This document shows, piece after piece, positions 33,630-46,174 of a stretch of DNA of 64,000 bases. A program made the translations under genes and the position numbers. A model generated the notes under the pieces. The model was not told the DNA's origin. It saw only the letters and a program-made list of their open reading frames with translations, and did not search any database. Positions within the stretch are counted from its first letter, which is position 1, and each line of letters opens with the position of its first letter. Source of the stretch: Microdochium bolleyi (lineage: Eukaryota > Ascomycota > Sordariomycetes > Xylariales > Microdochiaceae); NCBI GenBank assembly GCA_001566295.1, contig KQ964246.1, positions 3,720,001 through 3,784,000 on the forward strand, read 5' to 3'.

Positions 33630-36600
33630 TTACTCGACGATCATGATCTCGTGCCTCTCCACCTCCCACCCCTCAACTTTGCTCAGGTCGGCGAACGGCC
33701 GGGCAGCGGCGATGCGCATGCTATAATCACGAAATACCGCAAAGGTCAGCCAATCCGCATCTTCTTCTCAGTTTCTCCCGACGGGGGAAACAGTCCAGTG
33801 TCACGATAGGTATGAATATTGCACTTACGTGTAGTTCCCCGGCGCCAACCTCTCTGCACCAACGCTCCCCACGCGCGAGCCCGAGCCCGTGTCGGGGACC
33901 AGGTGTCCCAGCCAGGGCCGCCTGGTCTCGGCGCGCAGGGCAAAACCCGCGCGCGCGAGGTACATTATGGGCGTGTCGATGGCGCGGCTGCGCACGACCT
34001 CCGGGTCCGCCGGGTCCACCACCTGGTCCCAGTCGCGCTGCCACTGGCGGACGGCGCCGACGAGGCCCGAGGCGGCGGTGGGCGGGTATGTCCAGCGGGA
34101 CTCGTCCCAGTTTGACTCAAAGATCTGTAAATGGGGAGGAGGAGGCGGAAGTGTGAGTACGTGCCGAGCTCATGTGAGGGACGACGATGATGATGGGAGA
34201 GGGTTTGCGAACTTACATCCCAGCGCATCTCGTGCGTGCCCCAGTCCAGCGATTGGTAGAACGCAGGAAAGTTGAAGTCCGGCGACGACGAGTTGAAGTT
34301 ATACCTGCGCAGGCCCCAAATACACCAGGTCAGTTGACATGTTCAGGGCTCTCGGCCCATCTTCCTGGGCAATAGCACTTACGTCGCGTTGAAAGAGATG
34401 TTCTGGTATGTCTTCTGGGACAGGATGATGGGATACTGCTTCTGGAAGACGTGCTTCACCGCGTAGAGGTCTGAGGCGAGGCCCATGTATCCGACGGACA
34501 GCCGGTCCCCGTTGGAGCCGGCAATCTTGACTTTGCCACTGTACAGCGGCATCACGGTAGCATTCCAGTTCTTGGCCTCAGGGTTGGCGAAGACCACGCT
34601 GACCTTGCGCGACTCTCCCGCGGCCAGGGTCACCGGCGCGGGCAGCACCACCTCCGGCACGAGCTCGATCGGCACGAGGTCCGTGAAAATTTTGATCGCC
34701 CACGTGTGCCAGATGCGGTGGTCCGGGTCCAGGATCTCGAAGCCCGCGGCGGGCTCGAGCGTAAAATTGTAGGTAATGCTCTCCTTGCCGCTGTTAGTGA
34801 TGGTCACCTCGTGCTCGCCGCGGAAGTGCTTGGTGTCGTTGAGGTTGAAGCGTGTCACGTCGATGCCGCTATCGGCGTACATTGTGCGCCACGCGTCGAC
34901 CAGACCAGCGCCCATCTGCGTGGGCGGCGCGGAGAAGGTGCTCGATATTTCGCCAGTGCTGGTCGTCCAGGGCAGCGTCGCACCTGAGGCAGCGATGCGG
35001 CGGTGGAAATCCCGAGGCACCTGGCTGCCGCGCGGGCCGTTGCGGCCGCCGTACATCCCTACATACAGTGCCGCGATACCGGCAATATAGGGGGCCGCCA
35101 TGGAGGTACCGGACTGCAGCATGTACTCGTTGTCGTCGCCGCCGGACCACGTGCTGAGGATGTTGCCGCCAGGCGCGGCGATGTCGGGCTTCAACTGCAT
35201 GTCGTAGGTGGCCGGCCAGCCGCTGAACGAGTTGGGGGTGTTACCTGTGCCGTCCGGGACGCCGACGGTCGAGTCATCACCGATGGAGAAGTCGATGGTG
35301 ACCGTGGCGTTGTCCTGGCGGATGGCCTTGAGGATGGCGGCGCCGGCCTCGGCGGTGGTGCAGCCGATGTCACCGTCCGGGAGGGTGTTGCCCGGGGCGA
35401 CGATGGGGCGGTCGTCGTTGTAGGCGAGGACGACGCGGGCGCCGAGGGCGTAAAGGTTGGCCTGCTTTACGCGCCACGTGCAGCCGCCGCGGCGGACGAG
35501 CGGGATGGTGCCTGTCAGGTTGCGCGAGCCGGCGGGATATGCCTCGCAGGCGTCTGCAACGTTGGACGGATCTGTCGAGCCCATGTCGACGAGGGGCCAG
35601 CCGACGATGGAGTGCGGCAGGATGTCGCTACCGACGTAGCCATACGTCTTGTTGTGGGTCGACGAGCCGTCCGGCGATGAGAAGACGACGCGGAACGGCG
35701 TGGCAGGGGCGGTCTCGGCCTGGACGGAGGCGACGGTGAGGCCACCGGGCGCAGAACCGGCGCTGACGCCGATGAAGGGACCGCTAGCACCTTCGTTGCC
35801 TGCCGTGACGGTGACAATGACACCCGCATCTACGACACGCTGAACCACGACGGCCCACGCGGCGTCCGACCAGCCTGCCGTTGAGCCGTAGCTGGCGTTA
35901 ATGACGTCCACGCCGTCAGCCTCGGCACGTAGGAACGCGTCGATGAGCGTCGCATCGTCGGTTTGCTCCGAGAGGCGGCCGGTGATCTTGTAGGCGTAGA
36001 GGGTAGCGTTGGGGGCGACACCAACAAGCTTGTCGCTCTTGGCAGCGACGATGCCGGCGACGTGCGTGCCGTGGCCAAAGTCGGGCAGACTGATGGGGTC
36101 CGCGTCGGGCTTCTTAGGCTCAAAGGAGTCGAAGGGGTCCGCATCGCCGACGAGATCCCAGCCGCCGGCGACCTTGAAGCCAGGCCCGAAGCCGCCACCG
36201 AGCGCCGGGTGGCGGTACCAGACGCCCGTGTCGATGATGGCGACCTTGACGCCCTGGCCTAGCACGCCCTGCGCGTGCAGCCGGTCGACGCCTGTGGCAC
36301 GGTGTGTGCTGTACACGAGGACATCATCGTCGTCTTCGGCATTGGCGACAGACTGAGGGCGCGACTGGCTGACGGGCTGGTCGAGGGGGATCCTGCGGTT
36401 GGGCCAGATGTTGACAATGTGAGGAGCGGCGCTGAGGATGCCAAAGGCGTCGCTGCCGTCCGCAACCTCGACAGCCGCGCCCGAGAAGAGGGGCGAGTCG
36501 AAGGTCTTGAGGACCTTGAAAGTCGCATCGCCGCCGAGCTGGCGCGCAACGGGAGCGCCCTGTTGCCCGTGTGGGTGTGTCAGTGCTGTGGACTTTCCTA

Positions 36601-36773
36601 CCGTGGCTGGGAGGTGGTGACTTCTGGAAGAAGTGACGGACCTTTGCGTACTCGACAATGTACTGGTTGGGGATCTCGCGGGCAGGGTCGTTGGCCGGGG
36701 CAGGCGCGGCGGTCGCGGCTGCCGCTCCGAGCAGGAGGGCACCGACGACTGAGTGGACCGCAAGGCGATACAT
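33630..36773 (-). CDS. Secreted subtilisin-like serine protease (S8) with PA insert
   Basis: Five exons, 36773-36642, 36559-34383, 34304-34217, 34124-33829 and 33720-33630, total 2784 bp (927 residues), all in phase. A signal peptide (MYRLAVHSVVGALLLGAAA) and an I9-like propeptide (QYIVEYAK joined across intron 1) precede the catalytic domain. The triad is Asp154 in AIIDTGVW, His207 in GHGTHVAGI and Ser530 in SGTSMAAP; the oxyanion Asn299 is in TAGNEG. A protease-associated domain is inserted between His and Ser at about residues 350-450. An Fn3-like beta domain follows Ser, and the last three short exons encode a fungal C-terminal extension with NFNSSSPDFNFPAFYQSLDW. The type resembles minor extracellular protease Vpr and fungal subtilases that digest host or dead protein. 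A decayed copy of the last exon lies at 25189. Confidence 0.95.
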
Positions 36774-37355
36774 GTTGTCAGGCTGCGGCTAGTAACTCAG
36801 ACTCTCTGTCTTGCCAGTTGTGGTCGGCTGCTGGTTGCAGGAGAGGGACAAGCTCTCTTGGCCAAGCCATGAGGGCCGCCCATGACTTTGTATCCGTCGC
36901 GGTCGTCCACGATGTGATGCGGGCAGGGCAGGGCAGGGCTGGGCAGGGGACACGGCCGGACACGAGGCCATGGACCATGTGTGCGTGCCGATCTTTGCGC
37001 GCAATTTAGCCCGAGGTGGCCGTGTCCGTACCTTAGGGTAATGAAGACGGCGTGGAGCGCAATGCTGCAAGGGGCGCGTGGGGTCGATTATGCGCAGGCC
37101 CGGGGTCTCATGTGCCGGCCCCGGCCGCGATGCAACGCTCCGGCATGGGAATACGAGAATGACATGTGGGGGACGGGACGAGCCCACTTGCCGTCCAAGG
37201 GCATCTCGATCGTGACAGCACTGGATTCATTCTTGCATACCCTCTCTTTACCACGGAGCGTAGCAGCGCTCCACAAAGCTGGTCACTGGACGGATACGCG
37301 TTAAACGTACGATCGAGTCTCTGCGGTCTATAGTAACCCTGGTTTTACACAAGTC
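36774..37355. other. Promoter region of the subtilase gene
   Basis: No gene. It contains a short run of GGGCAGGGCA repeats near 36922-36945. Confidence 0.5.
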
Positions 37356-37583
37356 GTGGCCAATGTCGCCACCGCGGCCACCGAGTCCATCGCCATCAAT
37401 GGCACAACCGTACCGATCATAGAGAAGCTATCAGGGGCTTTGCGCTACATCCCGGGCCTCCACCCGGCTGGGGCGAAAGGTGTGTCTATAGTCATGTAGG
37501 TGGACACGATCTGCATCGACCAGCGTGACGGCGACGAGAATCCGCGGCAGGTCTTGGAGCCGGGGTCTTTGAGACAGGGCTGA
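37356..37583 (+). pseudogene. HET-domain remnant
   Basis: One frame reads SIAINGTTVPIIEKLSGALR, then VDTICIDQRDGDENPRQVL. That is the order of the first blocks of the HET (heterokaryon incompatibility) domain: the inner strand with ING, the L..ALR helix, then W-V-D-x-I-C-I-D-Q. A TAG at 37497-37499 stands where the invariant Trp (TGG) before VDTICIDQ should be, and a TGA ends the frame at 37581. The beginning and the rest of the gene are absent. HET proteins trigger cell death on non-self fusion and are often found as decayed copies. Confidence 0.75.
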
Positions 37584-38258
37584 AATCTGCGAAAGACCTT
37601 ATGGCACGCCTGGCTGGGAGCCAGATGGACTGGAGGTGCCAAAGTTCACAACGGCTTCTTCGACTACGAGTTTTGGTGCCGCGAATAGGTCGCCCCCGCT
37701 GGGTCATGGGCTTCTGCTCTTCGGCCACAACGTCGGCTCCAAGGATAGCACCTGGATGCAATGAAGAGTCTAGCACTGCCGAACAACGGCTCAGATGCTT
37801 GTGATGGCCATCTTTGCATTTGTTCGCACCCAGATAGCACCTGCCGCCCTTCACGTAACGAACAGCAAGTGCAATACACCCTGTCCTTAGGACGGCCAAC
37901 CTTGGACCATGCCTCTCCGGGTAGCTGTTTTGTTCCATAGCCCTAGGAGATGTCACCAAAAAGAGGAATTCGAAATCAGCATAGAGTCCCAAGGGTTATT
38001 TGGCATGCTGCTCGTGTATAGTATGACGTAGCACCATGACTAAGCGTGCATTGGCCCCTGGATTCCCTTTGTCGATCTCCACTGGAACGCGACCCTTCGC
38101 GCCCTTGCCTTCCATGATGACTTCTACTCGATTGCCATTTCTCGCCTTTGCCAAATGCAAACCGTATCCTGCTGATGAGGATCCACTCAAAGTCACGGGA
38201 GCATCTTTCGAGTCAGCCCATCGCCTCTAGGTCTGCTCACAAGTCACAGAACAACAGC
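37584..38258. other. Intergenic region
   Basis: Sequence between the HET remnant and the ankyrin gene. No further HET motif was found, and no gene is supported. Confidence 0.5.
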
Positions 38259-40242
38259 ATGGCTGCGGACACCAAGTCAGAGCACAACGGCACGCCGTCC
38301 AGGAGTCGCAATGCCCTTCAGGCTCTTCCTCCTGAGCTCATAGTCCAGGTCTCACAGTATCTCGACACGATGGACGCGCTGGCGCTAGCCGGCGCTTCGC
38401 GTCAGCTCTACGATATTCTCAACAGCCTCATCTGGACACGCTACATCAGAATTGAGGCCGAGGGTAACTACCCGCTGTGGTGGGCGGTCGAGAACAAGTC
38501 CATCGAGGCTGCACGTAGGGCCCTGGAACTGGGCGCCGATCCCAACGAACACATATCCAACGACTCGGACGTCGGGCTGCCGCACTCTTCCTTGGAGAGC
38601 ACTCCGCTGCTTGCAGCCGTCGATTCGGCCTACGTGCCCATGGTCGAGCTGCTGCTCCAGCACGGGGCATTTCCCGTCGTGTTTGACGAGGAGCACAGTG
38701 CCCTTACGCTCGCCGCACGCTCCGGGCACGACGCTATCGTGAAGCTGCTCCTCGACTTCGGCCCGAGCGGCATGATTAACATGCATGACCTGACCGGATC
38801 CACGGCCCTGCACGGCGCTGCGGGAAGAGGGCGCGATCACATCGTTCAGCTTCTACTCGACCGTGGGGCGCGGCTGGAAACCCGGGACGCAGCTGGCCAT
38901 ACTCCCCTTCGCGCTGCCGTGCACAGTCCGTATCCCGGCACGGCTCGCTGTGTAGAAGTGCTGCTCAAAGCGGGCGCGAACCCATTGCTTCCGGCCCACA
39001 ACGAGAGAGACAGCCTCGATGCCGCGTCTACCAATGCTGGCGGCGACAAGGACCAGACAAAGCTGAAGCTGCTCGCCTCGGGCCCTCCAGCGAGCGGAAC
39101 GCGCCGCCGCTGGCGGGGACGGCAAGATGCGACTCGCGGTGCCCGGGCCGCAGCTGCACGGCATCCTGCTCTTCGGCGACGTCTCCGCAGCCCGGGTGCT
39201 CCTCGAGCACGGGGCCGACGTCGACGTCAAGAACAGCGACGCCGGCGTGTCTGTGCTGCTCGCGCGCGCACACCTGCCCCGCTTCCTCCACGAGACCGAC
39301 TCGGGAGACGTCGTCGAGCGGTCGCGGCTGCTGCTCGACTTCGGCGCCGATCCGAACGCGAGGGACCCGGCGAGCGGCGCGACGGTCCTGATGCGCGCCA
39401 TCTGCGAGCACTCGGTAGCGCTGGTGCAGCTGCTCATCGAGCGGGGTGCATCTGTGCACCTCAGAGACCGGCGAGGCTCGAACGCCATGACGTATGCCGC
39501 CACAAAGGGCGCCCACGAGGTGATGCGCGCACTCCTGCCGCACTATGGCAAGTGGTACGAGCCCAGAGAGGACGGCGACAGCGAGGACGATGACAGCGAG
39601 GACGGCGGCGCCGAGGATCTGGCCGGCCAGCTCCACCTCCGGATCGCGAACCGCGAGACGCTGCCGCTCTTCATGGCCATCGAGAAGCGCGACGCCACGG
39701 CCGTCGAGATCCTGCTCCAGCACGCCCTCGAGGTCCACGGGGACGGGCCCGACACGGTCCAGGGCGCCAACAGCCTGCTCGGGTACGCCGCCAGCGGGGC
39801 CGAATTGCTGGACATCGCGGACATGCTGATCGGGCGCGGCGCGGGCATTGAGACGCGCGACGCGAAGGGGAGGACTCCACTTCACTTGTCTGTTCGCGAG
39901 GGTGTCCCGCAGGGCGTCGAGTTCCTGATCAAGAAAGGCGCGGACGTCAATGCCGTGTACAGTCCCGAGGCGGACCGCGGCGCGGTGGACGGGTGGAGGG
40001 GCGATCGCGTACCCCTGACGATGGCGGTCCGGAACGCACACGTCGATGCTGCCAGAGTGCTGCTCAGTGCGGGAGCAGACCTGGAGCAGGCATTCAGGCT
40101 TGATCGGGGTTTCCTGCAGGCCTGTCGGGACGACGGCGACACGGAGATGGTCGAGTTGCTCGTCAAGCACGGCGCGGAGAGGTGGGAGAGAAGATCGCGA
40201 CGGGGTGTCGATACGATGCTCAGTGACGCAGGGGGTCCTTAA
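38259..40242 (+). CDS. F-box/ankyrin-repeat protein with an apparent one-base frameshift
   Basis: The ATG at 38259 opens an F-box-like motif (ALQALPPELIVQVSQYLDT, about residues 21-65). Ankyrin repeats follow, such as VELLLQHGAFPVVFDEEHSA, IVQLLLDRGARLETRDAAGH and VEVLLKAGANPLLPA. After LKLLAS the frame turns into Arg-rich noise, while the +1 frame continues with ALQRAERAAAGGDGK and more perfect repeats (VLLEHGADVDVKNSD, LIERGASVHLRDRRGSNA, LIGRGAGIETRDAKGRTPLH) to the stop at 40242. One surplus G in GGG at 39080-39082 explains the break. An intron 38952-39090 would also keep frame but would remove a clearly coding repeat. Intact, the protein would have about 660 residues and act as an SCF-type adaptor. 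Whether this is a sequencing error or true loss cannot be told here. Confidence 0.8.
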
Positions 40243-40328
40243 TTTTGACCTGTGTAGCGTACGAAAGGGTACGTCACGTTATACTACTGTAACAACAAAG
40301 CATGGCGGGGTGCCGTTGTATATGGCCC

Positions 40329-42165
40329 TTACATGGGCTTCCACCGCGCCGGACTCGTCACTGTCGTCCCGCTCTGGGAGAGATCACCCGGACCATATTC
40401 CACCGTCACCTCGTGCGTCATCATTATCCCAGCCTGATGATTGCCGCGCAGCGCAGCACCGTTTCCGCTGCCATGCCGCCGAGCCTGATCAGGCACAAGG
40501 GACAGCATCACCCTGCGAGCACCCCGCGGCGCCTGGTCACTGGTCGCCGTCTTCGCCACTCCAGCAGCGGGTGAGGCAGCGTTCCCAGCAGCAGCAGGCG
40601 ACGTGCTACTGTTGTCGTTGTTGTTGTTGTTGTTCTTGTCCGAGGGCGCACCGCCCCTCGACGTCGGTCTACCGGGCTCCCGCTCCGCCCGCAGGAGGAT
40701 GCTCTCCTGGCTCCCGCCGTCGTCGTTCTTGGTGACCAGGATTGAGGTTTCCACATCGCTCTTGCCCATGCGCCGGCCGCCAGGCCGGCCGCTGCTGCTG
40801 CCACCCAAGCTGGACAGCTCGGTGCCGCGGGTGCCGCTGCGGCCTGGGTGGTGGTCCCGCGACGAGAGGTGCTCGTGATAGTAGTTGTTCTTGTAGTTGC
40901 TGCTCGGGTCGGAGGACTTGTTGCGGCTCGTGAGCGTGCGGCGCCCGAGGATGAGGTCGAGCAGGGGCTGCAGGAGCGGGATGCAGGCTGCGATGATGAT
41001 GGTGCCGCCTTCGATGCTGAGTGTGTTTGCGAAGGTCATGTCAGTATTTGAGTCGTATTGGGTGGTCAGTGAGAGAACACTGTGTGTGTTCGTGCTTACC
41101 ATGTCCACATTGTGAGGTCGCAAGTGTCCCATGTAAAGTCTGGACTGGCTAGACCGGACAAAGTGGTGCCTTTGTAGAAAGCCGTCACGGCGGAACTGCG
41201 AAGGGACGATTAGTTGCGCGGACTGCAATTTGCCTTCGTCACCGACCATTTTCTGAGGAACTTACATGACACCAATTCCTAGAGCACCGCTCAGCGCCGC
41301 TTTCTTCTTCCAGTTCAGCTGGAGAGTGTACAGCACCGTGGCAGGATACACAGCCAGGTACAGGTCGACTAGGCCTGCGAAGACTAACGGGGCATTCTTG
41401 TCAGCGTTGACGACTACGGCGGGGAGAATCGCTGTGCTCGTAGGCAAAACGGCATTTCGTACCTGCCATGCATCTCGAATAGTTGATGAGAATCCATATG
41501 TTCCAGCAGCTCTTGTCCGTGACGGAGAAGTCCCACATCGAACGTGCAGGCCTGCACTGGGCGTAGAGGATGACCATGCAGCCGCAGAGACCCAGGCCAG
41601 ACAGGGTGACGATGGCCCAGAGGAAGATCTGGTGCGCTCGGGTCGGGTTAAGGAGCTTGACGAGGAGCGTGACGACAGCGAACTTGGGGACCGAGATCGA
41701 GAGAATGCTGGGGATGAAGCCGATCATGGTCCACTGGCGGCATCAAAGAGTATCAGCGGTGCGTATCAATCGGTGTGTTGCGTGTACTCGGTCAAGCTGC
41801 GTGGCAGGGTGGTAAGCGAATTCAGCCTACCATGATTGCGCCCGAGATGTGATCCGGGGTCAAGGCTGTTATGTGTCGCCCGTCACCGGACAACACGGCT
41901 GCGATTGAGAAGCCCACCGCGAGCCATCCGAATACCTAACCAGGTCAGCAAAGTATCATAGCAGGGGGCTCGCGTAGGCACAAACTAGAGACACGACGAT
42001 GACATAGTCGTCGACAGTCAAAGCCCTGAGTGTCAATGTTTTGACGAAGACTCTGGCAGCGACAAAAGCTGTAGCAAGTGCCGTGATGGAAGATATTGTC
42101 GCGATGATTGTCGGACCTTTGTCCTGCTTCAGGTACCACTCCGGCGGCGGACCCGTGTCGCCCAT
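40329..42165 (-). CDS. PTH11/SAT4-like seven-helix membrane protein
   Basis: Six exons, 42165-41986, 41935-41831, 41733-41463, 41383-41266, 41195-41100 and 41016-40329, total 1458 bp (485 residues). It has the fungal rhodopsin-like (PTH11/SAT4) pattern: a first helix ATISSITALATAFVAARVFV, the TVDDYVIV turn, GFIPSILSISVPKFAVVTLL, LWAIVTLSGLGLCGCMVILY, CRPARSMWDF, FAGLVDLYLAVYPATVL and the last helix after WTCIEGGTIIIAACIPLLQPL. The C-terminal 200 residues are cytoplasmic, Ser/Gly/Asn rich, with an asparagine run. There is no CFEM domain. PTH11 relatives sense surface or host cues through G proteins, but most are uncharacterised. The acceptor of exon 4 could also be nine bases further in. The 3' end lies only 86 bp from that of the ankyrin gene. 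Confidence 0.88.
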
Positions 42166-44793
42166 CACTTGCGGATTCTCGACGTCCGTCGAATTTGATG
42201 AGAGAAGCTTCAGGACAGATGCTGACAGAGTCTGAGGTTTCGGCAAACTTGGACACGACTTTCGAAAATGATATGTTTAAACGGCGCCGCTTAATTGAAG
42301 GGAGTGACCCTTTTTGGCTGCCTGCATAAAGCTTATGGCTCTTTGCTAGTAAGTGGTGCCTGCCGTGCCATGCGGACAGGGACACACTTTCAACCCCAGA
42401 TCAACGTCGACCCTGGCTCACGCAAAATACGAGAGTCGCTACGGAACAGGACAGACATGGGCGCGGATACTAGCCAAGACGGCACACTTGCGTGTCCAGT
42501 ACTTGATCTCGCCGCTGAACGAGAGAGCAAATGAGCAAGCACCATAGCGCGCGGGTTCCTCCCTGCAATTGACGAGTTCCGTCACGAGCAGGGTACCTTC
42601 ACTGTCGACAGTGACCACAATGGAAAAGCTCCCCTCTTGACAAGGTGGCCACTCCGGGTGCTGGCCATGCGGGGGGAACTTCGATATGTGACAGGTCAGC
42701 ATTTGCAGAATAATTCTGCACAATACATAGTTTGCCAAGGCAGGCCCGACGCCGCCATCCATGAGCTGATCATTACCCTAAAGGTACAGATTTGCAGCCG
42801 CGCGCAATTGACTACATTCACAACAACGATCACAACTCGGCAGGGTGGACCCGTCAAGCACGGAAGAAGCGGAGGTGGCCTGCTTGGAGGCAATCCCTGC
42901 TCCACTACTGCATTGGCTGTGCGGTTGACACTCGGTCGGCTGTACTTCATGGAATCTAGCCAATACGGGCCACGCCTTAACCTCTGAACTGGTGAAATAT
43001 GGTTTCTATTGGACTTGATTCATGGAGAAAAAGAGTTATCCCTGCTGCAGGTGTTTTGCTAATATCCTCATGCAATGCTGAGTCAACTTTGGTCCTTCAA
43101 CTTCAGCATGAACCTCTCCTCGGGCGATTTTACCTCTTCCGTGAAGGTCTTCTTTGTGATAGCTTGAGAGTACGGCCAGCCTAGTAGATAGGTGCACGGC
43201 CGACGTGCGCAGTAGTACTGCACTATCCCTGGCCCGGATAGAAGTTTGGAGATCGCCACCAAAGGCGGGACTTGGTGACTTCAGGGAGACGTACGTGTGC
43301 CGTCTTCTGGACGATCAGAGACAGGGGTAAGCTACCTCGTACCGAGTATGGAGTAGTCAACACGGCTCACATTCAGGCCCCTCCTTTCCCGTGTGTGCTT
43401 CCCTGTGTCCTACAGCTTGGCGCCAGCATATCGGAGAAGCTGAAAGACTGACAAGGTCCTCTCGGAACAAGCCGGACTGGTCACTTGCCCAGACTCCGGT
43501 ACCTGAGGACGATGCTACGTTTCTGAGAGCGAAACAAGAGCCTCGTTCGATTGGACACAGAATGCAAGGCCTGCGTCTCAGAGGTGAGTCGAGCATGGCG
43601 ATCTGACCGAAAGGCCTGGGCTACCAACCGCGTCTCATGCTACAGGAAAGCCCGGGGACCAACAACGACACGGAACACCCCAGCGATCGGGACAGCCCCC
43701 GATTGGCTTCGACATCAGGACAATGCCGTCAACAGAAACGCTTCCACGCGCAGGTATCAAAGTGTTGTTTATCACGAAGCGGCCGCGGATGCAGACAGGC
43801 TGCAACCCACGCTTGAGCTGTCGGGTGAGCTGTGGCATCATTGCCGAAGCCCTTCGCAATTGCACACATCATGTAGACCGCTATGCCGAGCATAAGCTGC
43901 TGAACCACTGCAGAAGCCGAACTCGGGATCAACAAGATCGCATACCTTTGGATCACCACTTGCAGTCCCGACGTGTTTGCTCCTAGCAAATGCCCGTCGG
44001 GTAATCAGGTAGTATCGACACAGGTGTTTAGCAGGCGCCCGAGTCTGTGATTTGCATCCATTTGCATCACGACATGGTACCAAAGCTCCGACATTCTTTC
44101 CGAGCAGCTACCCTGTGCGCGTTGCAGGCTATTCACTGTGAGCTATTATGAGCTGCTCACCCCTTGCAGCAGGCGACAGCGGGGAGCGGCGTTTGTCAGT
44201 ATACTGCTGACTTGCCGCGTACTGCGTACGTCCAGGACCCTGGGAATTCTCCAACATCCCCAGAGAACGTACACGATCGGTGCTCGGCACGGCCACCTCG
44301 AATGTAAGAGCGAAACAACCTGCGCCTTCTACACCCGGAAAGTCTGACTAGTGAAGTTCCGGGAACCGCCCGTGGTTATGTGGGACGGTTCTTGCAAGGA
44401 ACGTTCCTGAGCTCGATAGAGCTTTGAATGAGTGCTTTCAATAGTGGTAATTGGTCGTTGTCTGTCTCAAGGAACAGGTGCTGAAAGAGTGACTGCTAGC
44501 ACTGAAAGTCGGGTTATATGCTCTGGAGGAGCTCGAAATGCTGACTTATCGGTGGTATGCGAGCACCGGTACGTACCTTATCTGCTTGATGTCACATCAT
44601 ACGGGGTCCTCAAACAATATATCGGTCCCGCGGTACGGGACCCCTCATCTCAGTGGACGCTTGTTAGTATGTGCGTACGACCAGCGTTCGCCTTAATATT
44701 CGACCCCTCACTCGAGCCGCCAGTGGTGAGTGCCTTCCTGTCTATAGTACAATATAGACCAAGTTTTATCTCTGTGTCGAGAATCACAGCACA
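42166..44793. other. Gene-poor 2.6-kb interval
   Basis: Divergent upstream region of the PTH11-like gene and of the methyltransferase pseudogene. I see no domain, RNA gene or long repeat. Confidence 0.5.
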
Positions 44794-45851
44794 ATGACTG
44801 ACATCCTGACTGCGCCCGTTCATACGGTGATCAACGGTGCCAAGAATCTCGTTTCCTCTACCAATGTAAGCACATACCGCAGCACCATTGACGTCAAGTT
44901 GACCGTGTCGGCCAACGATTTCTCCATTGTGCCCGATATTCTTGGAGACATCTCTGCTTTGTCTATTGGTCTCTATCCTGACGACACTAAGAGATGTCTC
45001 CGGGTGCTGGAGAAGGCTCGAGAGCTCGGACGAGCTCTCGAGACGCCCAGAGAGACCATGATCAAGCACACATGGGCACAGGTACGTTTATGAACCTTAT
45101 TGAAGACCTATCTCAGGTCAAAATGACCTCATAACTTTGTCATGCCCGATACTGACTCATCTCGCGGCTGACCCTATAGCTGAGCATCGATCCGGCCCCG
45201 CTGACCCTGTTCCTCCAACACATCAATGCTATGGACTATATCACCGAGACCGAGCCTGACGAGTACAAGCTCACCAACTTCGCCAAGTCGCTCTCACCGC
45301 CGATCATTGCGGATTCAGATCCAGTGTGGTAAGTCTGTACCTATGTAAGGGGATCCGCATACCAATAACCACTTGCTCAAACTCGTGATCATTAGTCTCT
45401 GGAGTGTCAACACCACCCTGACCAATTTGCACGACTACCTCAAGTCCGGCTCTTGCACAAATGCGAACAGTACCACAGACGGCAACTACCAGCGCGCCCA
45501 CAAGTACGGACCGACCGACTGCTTCACGCACCTCCAGCAGAACTCCACACGGCGTACGCTTCAACAATTTGATGAGCGGGTACTGCCAGGGCCGCCCCAG
45601 TTGGATGGACAAGGGGTCATTCCCTGCCAAGGAGAACCTGCTGCGCGGGTTCGACCCTACGCAAGGTGGCGGTGAGCTGCTCGTCGACTATCAGTCGTTG
45701 TGTACATCTTTGTGACCTGGTGCTGATGCTTTTATCTGCCACAGGCGCCCGTGCATACTACATGCAGACCGTCCTCCACGACTGGCCCGACGTGCAGCGT
45801 GTCAATGGCGGCCATATTGTCCTGACGCTATTTTCAGCCGAGCATCGATGA
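44794..45851 (+). pseudogene. O-methyltransferase pseudogene
   Basis: An ATG at 44794 opens the N-terminal dimerisation domain of a fungal plant-type O-methyltransferase. It splices from 45081 to 45180 (FLQHINAMDYITETEPDEYK, then LTNFAKSLSPPIIAD) and again from 45327 to the acceptor at 45394. After CFTHLQQN the frame slips by one base: the typical FNNLMSGYCQGRPSWMD continues in the next frame, through FDPTQGGGELLVD, and ends at TGA. The glycine-rich SAM-binding loop that should follow LLVD is missing. After a gap come ARAYYMQTVLHDWPDVQ and LFSAEH, with the intervening catalytic-base region lost. At least one frameshift and two deletions make it non-functional. No pathway partner genes surround it. 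Confidence 0.85.
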
Positions 45852-46126
45852 TCTTGCTTTGAGCTGCTGACGAGGCTGCGGACATGGTGCTCGTAGTATC
45901 GCTGTAGCCCGCTGTAGATTTTGGTAAGGGACCTGGCGAGCTCGCACATGGCGGCACGCAGACTAGAGACTGGTTACGCTACCTTACGGAAGAAGACTGT
46001 CATATGGCTGCAGCTTGCAAATTGGTCGACGCGGAATCTAGGACATTTACTGCGCAGGATGAAATTGAGGGTCCAGGTGGTTCCACATAAACTGCCACAT
46101 TACGTCAGGTTTCTCGTAGCGGAAAT

Positions 46127-46174
46127 GGGACAGGTACTGCACGGGACAGGTACTGCACGGGACAGATACTGCAC
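46127..46174. repeat. Three-copy 16-bp tandem repeat
   Basis: Unit GGGACAGGTACTGCAC, two exact copies and a third with one change, followed by a partial copy. Confidence 0.85.

Noticed and set aside
38952..39090. Candidate 139-bp intron in the F-box/ankyrin gene
   Set aside because: It keeps frame but removes a well-formed ankyrin repeat; a one-base frameshift explains the data better.
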